Positions 52,800-60,791 of a stretch of 64,000 nucleotides of DNA are shown in pieces (the first letter of the stretch is position 1; every line of letters begins with the position of its first letter). The DNA comes from Rheinheimera mesophila (lineage in GTDB: Bacteria > Pseudomonadota > Gammaproteobacteria > Enterobacterales > Alteromonadaceae), in the NCBI RefSeq assembly GCF_000986865.1, contig NZ_LAVS01000002.1, forward strand, positions 83,331-147,330, in the 5' to 3' direction. The translations under genes and the position numbers were made by a program. Under the pieces are notes generated by a model. It saw only the letters and a program-made list of their open reading frames with translations. It had not been told where the DNA came from and searched no databases.

Positions 52800-53672
52800 A
52801 TGAAATTTAAACTGCTGTGTTTTTCTGTCGCCTTTTGTAGTTATTCCGTGCTCGCAGCCGACTGGCGGCCTTTGCTGGATAAAAATTTGAGTCAGTGGGA
52901 TACCTACTTAAGTTATAAACACAAAGAGTCGTACGATGGTTCAGTGCCCAAAGACGAGCAGGGCAGGCCGATAGCGCCCATAGGTTTAAATACAGGCAAC
53001 GATTTATATAAAGTCTTCACCATGCTTGAAGAAAATAATCAGCCTGTGCTTCGAGTCAGCGGTGAAATTTATGGTGCTGTCACCAGTAAAAACTCTTACA
53101 AAAACTACCACTTTAAACTGCAGTTTCGTTGGGGCGATAAAAAATGGCCACCTCGCCTGAATAAACTCAAAGACAGCGGCATTTTGTATCACGCTGTAGG
53201 CGAACATGGGCAGGAGTATTTTCGCTCCTGGATGATGTCTCAGGAATTTCAGATCATGGAAGGTCATAATGGCGATTATTGGCAACAGGCCAATTCAGCT
53301 ATTGATGTGCGCGCTTTTATGCCTGAGTCCATTATGAATGCGGTAGCTGATGAAACTCAGCCTTTTCTGAAAGTCGGTAAAGGCGAAGAGTTGCAGGGGT
53401 TTGTGTTACGTAAAGACAACCATGAAAAACCAGCAGGGCAGTGGAATACGCTGGAGCTGATTAGCTTTGAAGGTCAGAGCCTACATATCGTCAATGGTCA
53501 TGTGGTGATGGTGTTGCGCAATTCGCGGTATGTTACACCGGGCGGTAAAACCAAACCTTTAGTCGAAGGTAAAATTCAGTTGCAAAGTGAAGCGGCAGAA
53601 ATTTTTTACAAAGACGTGCAAATCAAAGCGCTTGATCAGATGCCTGCTGAGTATGCCCGGTTGTTTTTGTAA
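52800..53672 (+). CDS. DUF1080 (3-keto-disaccharide hydrolase-like) exported protein
   Basis: 290 residues with a signal peptide (LLCFSVAFCSYSVLA). WRPLLDKNLSQWDTYLSY opens the DUF1080 concanavalin-like beta-sandwich; NYHFKLQFRWG, KDSGILYHAVG, FQIMEGHNGDYW and GQWNTLELISFEGQSLHIVNGHVVM are its core strands, and KGKIQLQSEAAEIFYKDVQI (here EGKIQLQSE) closes it. DUF1080 proteins include 3-keto-disaccharide hydrolases and glycan-binding domains. A LacI-type dyad upstream supports a sugar-related role. A TTG at 52788 is in frame; the ATG is preferred because it starts the signal peptide directly. Confidence 0.85.
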   Translation: MKFKLLCFSVAFCSYSVLAADWRPLLDKNLSQWDTYLSYKHKESYDGSVPKDEQGRPIAPIGLNTGNDLYKVFTMLEENNQPVLRVSGEIYGAVTSKNSYKNYHFKLQFRWGDKKWPPRLNKLKDSGILYHAVGEHGQEYFRSWMMSQEFQIMEGHNGDYWQQANSAIDVRAFMPESIMNAVADETQPFLKVGKGEELQGFVLRKDNHEKPAGQWNTLELISFEGQSLHIVNGHVVMVLRNSRYVTPGGKTKPLVEGKIQLQSEAAEIFYKDVQIKALDQMPAEYARLFL

Positions 53673-53683
53673 GGTTTTAGCAA

Positions 53684-53710
53684 AAAGAGGCCGCTTCGGG
53701 CAGCCTCTTT
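53684..53710. terminator. Bidirectional terminator
   Basis: Stem AAAGAGGC / GCCTCTTT between the convergent DUF1080 and outer-membrane protein genes; T-rich on the minus strand. Confidence 0.75.
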
Positions 53711-53741
53711 GACTTGAGAAAAGTTGCGGCCGACCTAAGGG

Positions 53742-54167
53742 TCAGAATTTGTATCCGATGTTCAATACTGCCACGGTTTTGTTATCGCCTTCACGACGAC
53801 CATTCTGATGCTCTGCAGTGCCTAGGCCGCCCCCCACAGTCCAGCCACGACCACTAAAGCCGCTGATGTGGTAGTCATAAGTCGCCAGCAGCAAGCTATC
53901 GGCATTAAACACATCGGACTCTGACGCATACTGCGCACCAAATACATGCGAGCTAGCCGCTGATGGCGCCAAATGAACGCCGACAGCGGCAGCATTGACG
54001 CCGACACCGACATACAAAGCCATATTGTTTTCGCGATAGATAAATTTACCGCCCAAATCGCCATACTGTGAACCAAAACCTGCTGCCGGGATAAATTCGC
54101 CCGCTGGCACTGTGGCTGTGAACGCCGCAGTCAGTGCCAGCGTAGTCAGCGCTACTTTCATTTTCAT
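53742..54167 (-). CDS. Small outer-membrane beta-barrel-like protein
   Basis: 141 residues with a signal peptide (VALTTLALTAAFTATVPAG). The rest alternates hydrophobic and polar residues (NMALYVGVGVNAAAVGVHLAP, DSLLLATYDYHISGF, GWTVGGGLG) and ends in VAVLNIGYKF, the terminal-Phe signature of outer-membrane barrels. With only about 120 mature residues it would make a small eight-strand-type barrel. No named family is recognised. GAGG lies about 10 bases before the ATG. Confidence 0.72.
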   Translation of the reverse strand: MKMKVALTTLALTAAFTATVPAGEFIPAAGFGSQYGDLGGKFIYRENNMALYVGVGVNAAAVGVHLAPSAASSHVFGAQYASESDVFNADSLLLATYDYHISGFSGRGWTVGGGLGTAEHQNGRREGDNKTVAVLNIGYKF

Positions 54168-54430
54168 TGGGAGTCAACCTCTGTTGGATTCTGTATCTGA
54201 TGTCATGGAGTGACAAAACAGCGGCAGTCTATCTTTGCGACATGAATGGCAGCTTACTGGTATGGAAAAACGATCTTAAGACCGATCTGGAACAATACCT
54301 TAAGTCAATAAGTACAGACTCAGTTCAGCCAGCGCTCATGTTTCATCGGTTAGGCTTGCAATCCGCCTGCTGTTGGGAAGTCCGAACCTTACCCGGCAGT
54401 GTCAACCCAAAGAAGACAGGAGTGCATCTG

Positions 54431-54619
54431 ATGAGTGCAATCAAACAACAGCAAAGTGCGCAACCCTTTGGCTATAGTGCCCGAACCATCAACGAAGCAT
54501 TAACCCAACAGGAACGCAGAGCATTAAGCCTGATTTGGCGCGATGACGATAGCGAGGCTGTAAACACAAAGCGTCGTGAAACTGCGCTGGAGCATTGCGC
54601 TGAGCTCGGCTACAACTGA
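54431..54619 (+). CDS. Small hypothetical protein (62 aa)
   Basis: 62 residues, hydrophilic, Gln-rich at the start and highly charged in the second half (LTQQERRALSLIWRDDDSEAVNTKRRETALEH). One cysteine near the end, no signal peptide or membrane segment. The ATG at 54431 has AGGAG at 54418-54422, spaced 8 bases, which is the main support; a longer frame back to 54167 has no such signal. Predicted helical. No family recognised, neighbours give no hint. Confidence 0.5.
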   Translation: MSAIKQQQSAQPFGYSARTINEALTQQERRALSLIWRDDDSEAVNTKRRETALEHCAELGYN

Positions 54620-54769
54620 TTTTTGTAGCGCTGCAGTACCTCTGCCCGCGCTCAAATACAGCAGGGGACAGCGAAAGCATAACCCTGCTGCTGCCACTGT
54701 TTTCTCTGTGTCATGCCGCTGAACACTACACATATCTGGTGTTTGCCTACTGAGTATCACTGCAACTGA

Positions 54770-55378
54770 TCACGGATGTGTTCCATCAGCTTGGTACAAC
54801 TTCAGTTGCTGCATCAGTTGCCAGACACTTTGGGGCTGCTCTGTGGCCTGCAGATAATCACCAACTTTTTGCCGCTGAGCGGCAGATTTATTCTGCGATA
54901 GCTTCATTTTTCCCAGCCAACTGCTGACATCGATCCGCACGCCACAGATAGCATGCACCAGCTTTTGTTGATACTCAGTGGCTTGCTGTAGAGCTGGCGC
55001 AGAAAAACCTTCTTGTCTGCGCACTAACTCCAGGGTTTGCTCCGTATTCAAGGTAAAGGCGGTGCCTTTGAGTTCAACCAGACTGTAGTTCCAGGTAGAC
55101 ACCGCATGGTCTTCGCCGTAACAGTCAGCGGCGACAAACGCATGTGGGCCCATAATCACAACCTGCACTTGCTGTTGGTCAAGCTGCTTTAACTGTGGAT
55201 TGTTGCGGGCTAGGTGACAATAAGCCGTGAGTCGTTGCTCTTGCCAGTCGAATAAAAAAGGCAGAGGGCTGTACCGCAGTTCCGGCTCGCTGCTGAGCAG
55301 TAAACCAAAATAGTTTTGCTTGAGAAAAGTCTGGATCTGCGGCTGATCGTCAGTGTGAAAATGTTTAGGTAAATACAT
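54770..55378 (-). CDS. paiB: PaiB-family FMN-binding split-barrel protein
   Basis: 202 residues beginning MYLPKHFHTDD, the usual start of the PaiB family, whose fold is the FMN-binding split barrel also seen in pyridoxamine-phosphate oxidase. YCHLARNNPQLKQLDQQQVQVVIMGPHAFVAADCYGEDHAVSTWNYSLVELKGTAF covers the core. In Bacillus the family was named as a negative regulator of sporulation and protease genes, but a flavin-dependent enzymatic role is plausible. It is 5 bases downstream of a GNAT gene and both are divergent from a MocR regulator, itself PLP-dependent. Confidence 0.85.
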   Translation of the reverse strand: MYLPKHFHTDDQPQIQTFLKQNYFGLLLSSEPELRYSPLPFLFDWQEQRLTAYCHLARNNPQLKQLDQQQVQVVIMGPHAFVAADCYGEDHAVSTWNYSLVELKGTAFTLNTEQTLELVRRQEGFSAPALQQATEYQQKLVHAICGVRIDVSSWLGKMKLSQNKSAAQRQKVGDYLQATEQPQSVWQLMQQLKLYQADGTHP

Positions 55379-55383
55379 GATTT

Positions 55384-55779
55384 TTAACGTTCCCTTTTGA
55401 TCACAAAGGCATTGTGACATAACTGATAGCCGACTTTGGGGTAGTACAGCATTGCACTTTGCGCACTATGCAACAATTGCTGCACTTCAGGTCCTGTGAC
55501 GTGCTGTACCTGGCGTAATAATTCTGTACCAATGCCCTGATGTTGCACGCTTTTGTCCACCAGCAAATCACAGATATAAACCACCCAGGCTTTGTCTGTC
55601 AGGCAGCGGGCTAAGCCCATCAGCTTGCCCTCTTGCCGCGCTGTCACCAGCAAATTGGCGCTGGCCAGCAGAGTCGCCATCCGGCTGGTGTTGTCTATGG
55701 GTCTGTTAATGCCAGAGGCTTTATACAAAGCCAACATTTCTTCCAGATCAAAACTGGACTCTACTTGATAACTCAGCAT
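55384..55779 (-). CDS. GNAT-family N-acetyltransferase
   Basis: 131 residues. Motif A, where acetyl-CoA binds, is LLVDKSVQHQGIGTELLRQV (Q/RxxGxG/A is QHQGIG). The preceding KLMGLARCLTDKAWVVYICDLLV strand and the later MLYYPKVGYQLCHNAFVI are typical of the YjhQ/amino-terminal small-molecule subgroup. Acceptor unknown. AGGAG precedes the ATG. It heads a two-gene unit with paiB. In B. subtilis PaiA is also an acetyltransferase next to PaiB, so this resembles a pai pair in miniature; homology to PaiA itself is not established. Confidence 0.88.
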   Translation of the reverse strand: MLSYQVESSFDLEEMLALYKASGINRPIDNTSRMATLLASANLLVTARQEGKLMGLARCLTDKAWVVYICDLLVDKSVQHQGIGTELLRQVQHVTGPEVQQLLHSAQSAMLYYPKVGYQLCHNAFVIKRER

Positions 55780-55870
55780 GCAAACTTCTCCTGTGCTTGT
55801 GTTGGTTGCTGTTTTATCGTTAAGCTGGTCCTATTAAAAGTACCAGTTTTGTTAAAGTGAGAGATCCAGT

Positions 55871-57319
55871 TTGCGAGTTGAGCTTGGAAGTTTTTTCTTG
55901 TCCGGTCAGGGGACTTTGCAACAACAGTTGTATCAGGCACTGCGCGAAAAGCTATTAACAGCGCAGTGGTCAAGCGGTGCTTTTTTGCCATCCAGCCGGC
56001 AATTAGCTAATGAACTTAATCTAAGCCGCAATACTATTAATCAGGTGCTACAGCAGTTGGTTGCAGAAGGTTATCTGCAAGGACAACCCGGGCGAGGTTA
56101 CCTGATTGTATCTACAGCTCCTGATCAGTTTTTTCAGGCCAGCAGTGGGCCTTTCAAAGTTGCCGAAACCGAGATGGAGCTGGTGGATTATAGCATCAGC
56201 CTGAAGTCCGGACCTGCATCTGGTTTGTTGCAACCCGGAGTGCCGGACTTGGCTGCTTTTCCTTTTGCGTTGTGGCAAAAGTTGACTCAACGCCACAGTG
56301 GCAGAGCCGCCTTGGCAGGTATGGCTGATGTGATGGGGTATTTGCCGCTGCGTCTGGCATTGAAAGATTATTTACGCCAGTCACGTCAGGTGTTGTGTGA
56401 CGAGGACAGTATCTTGATCACACCCGGTGCTCAGGCCGCTTTGTTTGTCGCAGCTAAATTAGTCAGCAAAGCCGGAGACAAAGTGGCAATGGAGTCACCC
56501 GGTTATCCGCGTCTGCGTCAGGCGTTGCAGTTATCCGAAGCTGATATTCACTACATTGATGCCAGTTCAGAGCAGGGGATTGCAACCGCTGAACTCGAAC
56601 AGCTTGAGGGCTGCAAAGCTTTGTTTGTCACCCCAGCCCATCAATACCCTCTGGGTGGTATTATGCCGCTAACAGAGCGGTTACAGCTATTGGAGTGGTC
56701 GAGACGCCAACATTGTGTATTGGTCGAAGATGATTACGACAGTGAGTTTCAGTTTAAACACCGACCTATTGCCAGTTTACAGGGCTTAGCTCAGGGGCAG
56801 GGGGTGATTTATGTCGGCTCCTTTAGTAAAACCTTATTCCCGGCACTGAGGTTGGGCTATCTGGTGCTGCCTAAACAATGGATGCCTAAAGCGGCGGCTT
56901 TACTGCAGGCTCTGTATGGTGATGTGGCTTTAGTGCCTCAGGCCGTGACTGCAGATTTTATACTGGAAGGGCATTTTGGCCGGCATTTACGGAAAATGCG
57001 ACAACTGTATCAACACAAACAACAGTATTGCCTCAACCTGATCAGAGAGTTTTTACCCGACGCCATCTTGCATGCCCGTTACGCAGGTTTGCATTTGTGC
57101 ATGGAGTTTCCTTACAGCATAGCGGATCAACAATTAACGGCAGAACTGGTACAGCGCGGTTACAGAATACAGCCCTTAAGTCGGTATGTATTTTCGGGTA
57201 TCAAGCGAACAGGTTTAGTCATAGGACTGGCTCACACCACGGAGCAGCAGTTAATGGCCGCTGTCCGGTTGCTTGTCGTGCTATTGCCGTCGTACAAAGC
57301 TGCCGCTGCAGTGGAATAG
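55871..57319 (+). CDS. MocR-type GntR/aminotransferase fusion regulator
   Basis: 482 residues. An N-terminal GntR winged helix (10-75: QLYQALREKLLTAQWSSGAFLPSSRQLANELNLSRNTINQVLQQLVAEGYLQG) is joined to a fold-type I aminotransferase-like domain with the PLP lysine Lys320 in VGSFSKTLFPALRLGYL, and VEDDYDSEFQF. MocR/PdxR members use PLP as effector to control vitamin B6 or amino-acid metabolism. The start is a TTG at 55871. It is divergent, 91 bases away, from a GNAT/paiB pair that it likely regulates. Confidence 0.93.
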   Translation: MRVELGSFFLSGQGTLQQQLYQALREKLLTAQWSSGAFLPSSRQLANELNLSRNTINQVLQQLVAEGYLQGQPGRGYLIVSTAPDQFFQASSGPFKVAETEMELVDYSISLKSGPASGLLQPGVPDLAAFPFALWQKLTQRHSGRAALAGMADVMGYLPLRLALKDYLRQSRQVLCDEDSILITPGAQAALFVAAKLVSKAGDKVAMESPGYPRLRQALQLSEADIHYIDASSEQGIATAELEQLEGCKALFVTPAHQYPLGGIMPLTERLQLLEWSRRQHCVLVEDDYDSEFQFKHRPIASLQGLAQGQGVIYVGSFSKTLFPALRLGYLVLPKQWMPKAAALLQALYGDVALVPQAVTADFILEGHFGRHLRKMRQLYQHKQQYCLNLIREFLPDAILHARYAGLHLCMEFPYSIADQQLTAELVQRGYRIQPLSRYVFSGIKRTGLVIGLAHTTEQQLMAAVRLLVVLLPSYKAAAAVE

Positions 57320-57331
57320 CTTGAATAATTT

Positions 57332-57350
57332 GCAAATGGGAATTATTATC
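57332..57350. promoter_or_regulatory. Fur-box-like site upstream of the 43-residue ORF
   Basis: The 19-mer at 57332-57350 matches the Fur consensus GATAATGATAATCATTATC at 14 of 19 positions by my count, with the right half AATTATTATC nearly perfect. It lies 33 bases before the ATG of the micro-ORF. Confidence 0.6.
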
Positions 57351-57382
57351 ATCTAGGTTGTTTGTTTACGCTGTAACATCTG

Positions 57383-57514
57383 ATGATAAAACCTGAGCAA
57401 AAAAACGCAGCCGCCAAATTGAGTAAAACCATCCGACAATGGCTTGGGCTTGCTATTGTCATCACCGGAGCTGTACTACTAGTGTTGGAGGGGGTTGCGA
57501 TGTTACCGCTTTAA
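57383..57514 (+). CDS. Putative Fur-controlled 43-residue membrane protein
   Basis: 43 residues: a Lys/Gln-rich cytoplasmic start (MIKPEQKNAAAKLSKTIRQW) followed by one strong membrane helix (LGLAIVITGAVLLVLEGVAM) and LPL. The pattern KTIRQWLGLAIVITGAVLLVLE is a plausible single-pass small protein. An in-frame TAA lies nine bases before the ATG, so no longer version exists. No clear Shine-Dalgarno sequence is visible, which lowers confidence. A Fur-box-like site directly upstream suggests iron-responsive expression. No family recognised. Confidence 0.45.
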   Translation: MIKPEQKNAAAKLSKTIRQWLGLAIVITGAVLLVLEGVAMLPL

Positions 57515-57638
57515 TGCTTCAGCCAGCTCCGAATTGAGCAAAAGCATCAGACGAAACCAGCAGCTTACCTCGCTCTCTTGTCCTTCCTCTGTACACTGAT
57601 TACAATCGCCGCCATTCAATGAATGAGTTGGAGTTGTG

Positions 57639-58352
57639 ATGAATAAAAGTCTTATGACCAATCTATTGTCGTTGATAGTGATGGCCTGTGGCTGGTTTTT
57701 CGCGCTGCCCTGGTTATGGGCTATGGGATTGTTTGCATTTTCAGGGGCTGTAACCAACTGGTTGGCGATTCATATGTTGTTTGAAAAAGTGCCACTGCTG
57801 TATGGCTCAGGTGTCATTCCGGCACGTTTTACTGAATTTAAACAAGGCATTTATCAGTTGATCATGGGGCAGTTCTTTAGCAAAGAAAATCTGCAACGTT
57901 TGCTTGCAGAGCAGCATGAACAGGACGCAGTGAGCTTAAAACTTGCTCCGGTGATTGAAGCTATCGACTTATCTCCAGCCTTTGATGCCCTGCTGGACAC
58001 TGTGCAGAAGTCGTCTTTAGGGGGGATGCTGGCCATGTTTGGTGGTGCTCAGATGTTAGTGCCGTTAAAACAACCTTTTATTGAAAACCTGAGCCGCTCT
58101 TTAGTTGAGTTGGCAGACAGCCCGGACGTACAACAGCAGATTAAAAATCAGTTGCATCAGGGCGATACTATTGATCTGCTGCAACCTAAAATTGCTGCTG
58201 TAGTCGAAGCCCGTTTAGCTGAGCTGACGCCTGCGCTGGTCAAAGACATAGTGCAACAGATGATCCGTCAGCATTTAGGCTGGCTGGTGGTATGGGGCGG
58301 TGTGTTTGGGGCCTTGATTGGCCTGTTCAGTAGTATTGTCTCGGCGATTTAA
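57639..58352 (+). CDS. DUF445 family membrane protein
   Basis: 237 residues with N-terminal hydrophobic helices (LLSLIVMACGWFFALPWLWAMGLFAFSGAVTNWLAIHMLF) and a C-terminal helix (LGWLVVWGGVFGALIGLFSSIVSAI). AVTNWLAIHMLFEKVPLLYGSGVIPARFTEFKQGI is the signature segment of DUF445 (YheB-like), which lies ahead of a soluble helical domain. Function unknown. GGAG at 57630-57633 is 5 bases before the ATG at 57639. A terminator follows. Confidence 0.85.
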   Translation: MNKSLMTNLLSLIVMACGWFFALPWLWAMGLFAFSGAVTNWLAIHMLFEKVPLLYGSGVIPARFTEFKQGIYQLIMGQFFSKENLQRLLAEQHEQDAVSLKLAPVIEAIDLSPAFDALLDTVQKSSLGGMLAMFGGAQMLVPLKQPFIENLSRSLVELADSPDVQQQIKNQLHQGDTIDLLQPKIAAVVEARLAELTPALVKDIVQQMIRQHLGWLVVWGGVFGALIGLFSSIVSAI

Positions 58353-58360
58353 CGGCTGAA

Positions 58361-58398
58361 ACAGCAGGGGAAGCCTGAACTTTGCCCTGCTGTTCTTT
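58361..58398. terminator. Bidirectional terminator
   Basis: ACAGCAGGG / CCCTGCTGT with a 15-base loop, followed by TCTTTTC, between the convergent DUF445 and PhzF-like genes. Confidence 0.7.
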
Positions 58399-58419
58399 TC
58401 TCCCTGCAATTGCAGCTTG

Positions 58420-59208
58420 TCAAGGCAGATAAATTTCGCCTTGTAAGTACAGCCTGGCCTGACCGGATACCAGCACCCGGTCTGACATGAGTTCACAGCG
58501 TAATACCCCACCCCGAGCTGAGGCCTGATAGGCCATCAGTTGGCTTTTCCCTAATCTGTCTGCCCAATAAGGCACCAGACCGGCGTGAATAGATCCTGTG
58601 ACGGGGTCTTCATCGCCACCATTGGCGGGCCAGAAATAACGGGAGACAACATCGTAGTCTGTGCCTGCTGCTGTTGCGACTACATCATAAGGGGCGAGCT
58701 TTTTGAGCTCTGCACTATTGGTGCTGAGTTGTTTTACCTGTTGCTCGTTATCATAAATGGCAAAATAGGCCTGAGCACTGCGCAACACTAAAGACGGAGT
58801 GATGGATAAACCCTGAAGCAATGCTTCTGGTGCAGCAACAACGCTAGCAGGACGTTTAGGAAAATCCATTTGGATCCAATCCTCTGTTTGCTTGCTTACC
58901 CTTAAGTCACCTACAGCTAAAGTGCTAAATCTAAGCTCAGTACTGTCAGTTTGACCAAACAACACAAAGGCAGCCGCTAAAGTGGCGTGACCACAAAAAT
59001 CAATTTCAGTGACTGGAGAAAACCAGCGGATCTGATAATGATCGTCAGCAAGCTTGAGTAAAAAAGCCGTTTCTGACAAGTTGTTTTCAGTGGCAATCTG
59101 TTGCATCAGTTCAGGACTGATGGCGTGTGGTACAGGCACGACCGCCGCATAGTTCCCCTTGAATAACTGATCGGTAAACGCATCGACTTGATAAATAGGC
59201 AGTTTCAT
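58420..59208 (-). CDS. PhzF-family isomerase
   Basis: 262 residues with the diaminopimelate-epimerase-like fold. The start IYQVDAFTDQLFKGNYAAVVPV, the catalytic-Glu motif NNLSETAFLL, and DFCGHATLAAAFVLF are diagnostic, and DPVTGSIHAGLVPYWAD is the second-half signature. Characterised members isomerise trans-2,3-dihydro-3-hydroxyanthranilate (PhzF) or act on other small metabolites, but most are unassigned. No phenazine genes adjoin, so a phenazine role is unlikely. The ATG at 59208 is chosen because the family starts here; an in-frame upstream start at 59247 adds 13 residues. Confidence 0.9.
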   Translation of the reverse strand: MKLPIYQVDAFTDQLFKGNYAAVVPVPHAISPELMQQIATENNLSETAFLLKLADDHYQIRWFSPVTEIDFCGHATLAAAFVLFGQTDSTELRFSTLAVGDLRVSKQTEDWIQMDFPKRPASVVAAPEALLQGLSITPSLVLRSAQAYFAIYDNEQQVKQLSTNSAELKKLAPYDVVATAAGTDYDVVSRYFWPANGGDEDPVTGSIHAGLVPYWADRLGKSQLMAYQASARGGVLRCELMSDRVLVSGQARLYLQGEIYLP

Positions 59209-59315
59209 CTGTGTTTTTCCTCGTTTGAGCTGAAGTTGCAGCATCATAACTCAGAAAAATGCCGCCTGATGGCTGAACTTGCTTATAATAAGGTCGTTGT
59301 TTTAGGAGAAGTTCG

Positions 59316-59705
59316 ATGAAAGTTGTCATGTCAGTGTTGTTGTCCGGTCTGCTTGTTTGTGGCTCCGTCTCTGCCAATGAGGTGGACATGGAAAAAACCA
59401 TGAAACAAATGGCGCTGAGCTTTAAACAAGCAAAAGAAGCTCAATCTGTTGCAGAAATGACAGTCGCGATAGCAAGTTTTGAAGCGCAGGTCCAACTGGC
59501 ACAGCAAGCCAAATTCGCACCTGAAAAAGCTCAATTGTATCAACAGGGACTTAAAGAGCTGGCACTTGAGGTCGAGCAAACCCAATTATTACTGGAAAAA
59601 CATGACTTCGCAGCGGCACAGCAGCAATTGCAGAAACTGGACGAACTGCGCAAACAGTATCATAAGCACCGCAAGCCGAGTTTCTGGCAGCTGATTTTTG
59701 GCTAA
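59316..59705 (+). CDS. cybC: Periplasmic cytochrome b562-family protein
   Basis: 129 residues: a signal peptide (VMSVLLSGLLVCGSVSA) followed by a four-helix bundle of about 105 residues. The haem would be held by a Met in the EKTMKQMAL segment near the mature N-terminus and the His in RKQYHKHR near the C-terminus, as Met7 and His102 in E. coli cytochrome b562. The bundle is otherwise Gln/Ala/Leu/Glu-rich, so the haem assignment rests on those two residues. AGGAG precedes the ATG. Role in electron transfer unknown. Symbol by similarity only. Confidence 0.75.
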   Translation: MKVVMSVLLSGLLVCGSVSANEVDMEKTMKQMALSFKQAKEAQSVAEMTVAIASFEAQVQLAQQAKFAPEKAQLYQQGLKELALEVEQTQLLLEKHDFAAAQQQLQKLDELRKQYHKHRKPSFWQLIFG

Positions 59706-59794
59706 TGCACTACAGCAGAGACTAACTACAGACAATTAATCACAGATTGTTATGGTCACTTACAGCAGACTGGCACTTTTCAGGAGCTATCACC

Positions 59795-60214
59795 ATGCGT
59801 TTATTGTCTATCGCGATTTTATGTTGTTCCTATGGTAGTTGGGCTGCTTGTCCTGGCCAGTTTGACCGCAGCACCGACCAGCAATGGAATCAGTTTCGTT
59901 TGCAGTCAGACGTGAAACGTCTGGGCCCCTTGCTGGCGGATGAGTTTGTCTTGACGCATTCGGATGGCCGGGTAGAAAACAAGCACAGTTATTTACAGGA
60001 TTTGGCCAGCAGCAACAGGGTGAACACCCAGATTGAAAACTTTGACGTGCAGATCCGTTGTTTTGAAAACACAGCAATAGTCACAGGAAGAACTCTGCAG
60101 CAAGGGATCTCCGCTGGCAAAACATGGCAGGGGGAATTCCGCTTCACCCGCGTTTGGTTTTATCAGCATAATCAATGGCTGCTGCAGGCTTCGCACTCCT
60201 CTCGCTTACGTTAA
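59795..60214 (+). CDS. Exported nuclear transport factor 2-like (DUF4440) protein
   Basis: 139 residues with a signal peptide (LLSIAILCCSYGSWA). The NTF2-like cone fold appears as WNQFRLQSDVKRLGPLLADEFVLTHSDGRVENKHSYLQDLAS, then TAIVTGRTLQQG and GEFRFTRVWFYQHNQWLLQASHSSRLR at the end, a common DUF4440 pattern. No catalytic residues can be assigned. Two Cys remain in the mature protein (CPGQF and RCFEN) and might form a disulfide. AGGAG is spaced 8 bases from the ATG at 59795. Confidence 0.82.
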   Translation: MRLLSIAILCCSYGSWAACPGQFDRSTDQQWNQFRLQSDVKRLGPLLADEFVLTHSDGRVENKHSYLQDLASSNRVNTQIENFDVQIRCFENTAIVTGRTLQQGISAGKTWQGEFRFTRVWFYQHNQWLLQASHSSRLR

Positions 60215-60250
60215 CTGGTTTTTCCAACCCTATCTGAAGTATATTGCACA

Positions 60251-60261
60251 CAATTCAATTG
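60251..60261. promoter_or_regulatory. OhrR-type operator-like palindrome
   Basis: Perfect CAATT-c-AATTG palindrome in the leader of the MarR-type gene, 15 bases before its ATG. It matches the core of OhrR operators (TACAATTnAATTGTA), consistent with autoregulation. Confidence 0.55.
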
Positions 60262-60275
60262 AGTCAGGTGGGATC

Positions 60276-60719
60276 ATGAAGGCAGAAAACGAAGATCTTT
60301 TAGTACTGGAAAAACAGCTATGTTTTTCGTTGTACAGCGCAAGCCACAGACTGGTGCGTAGCTACAGGCAGTTACTTGAACCTCTGGATTTAACTTATCC
60401 ACAGTATCTGGCCATGCTGGTGCTATGGCAGCAGTCTGAACTTAATGTCAAAGAGTTAGGTGAACAATTGCATCTGGATTCAGGTACTTTGACACCGCTG
60501 TTGAAACGGCTGGAGGCGAAGGGGCTGGTCTGCCGCAGCCGCAGTCAGCTTGATGAACGTGTGGTACAGATCCGCCTGACTGACCAGGGGAGAGCGTTAA
60601 AAGCTCAGGCCAGCCACATTCCAATGACTATTTTTCAGCAGTCTGGTATGCCTGTAGAACAGTTGATTGCTTTAAAACAAAGTTGTGATCAGTTGTTTCA
60701 ACAGCTCGACACCTTGTAA
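60276..60719 (+). CDS. ohrR: OhrR-like MarR-family peroxide-sensing repressor
   Basis: 147 residues, winged-helix dimer. The N-terminal LEKQLCFSLYSASHRLVRSYRQLLEPLDLTYPQYLAMLVLW is typical of OhrR, with the redox-sensing Cys16 and the Tyr pair that hydrogen-bond it. GEQLHLDSGTLTPLLKRLEAKGLVCRSRSQLDERVVQIRLT is the DNA-binding wing. Oxidation by organic peroxides releases it from DNA. The normal target, ohr, does not adjoin; the next gene is a DUF1993 protein. A palindrome fitting OhrR operators lies in its own leader. Confidence 0.88.
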   Translation: MKAENEDLLVLEKQLCFSLYSASHRLVRSYRQLLEPLDLTYPQYLAMLVLWQQSELNVKELGEQLHLDSGTLTPLLKRLEAKGLVCRSRSQLDERVVQIRLTDQGRALKAQASHIPMTIFQQSGMPVEQLIALKQSCDQLFQQLDTL

Positions 60720-60791
60720 TCCATGTTGGCATCCCCATTTCAATGCTCAGATCCATGCAAAGGGCAGGATGATTTCAATGAGGCCAAGACG

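Noticed and set aside
54167..54430. N-terminal extension of the small ORF that ends at 54619
   Set aside because: The extended peptide overlaps the divergent outer-membrane gene's leader and the good ribosome site is at 54418, so the gene starts at 54431.
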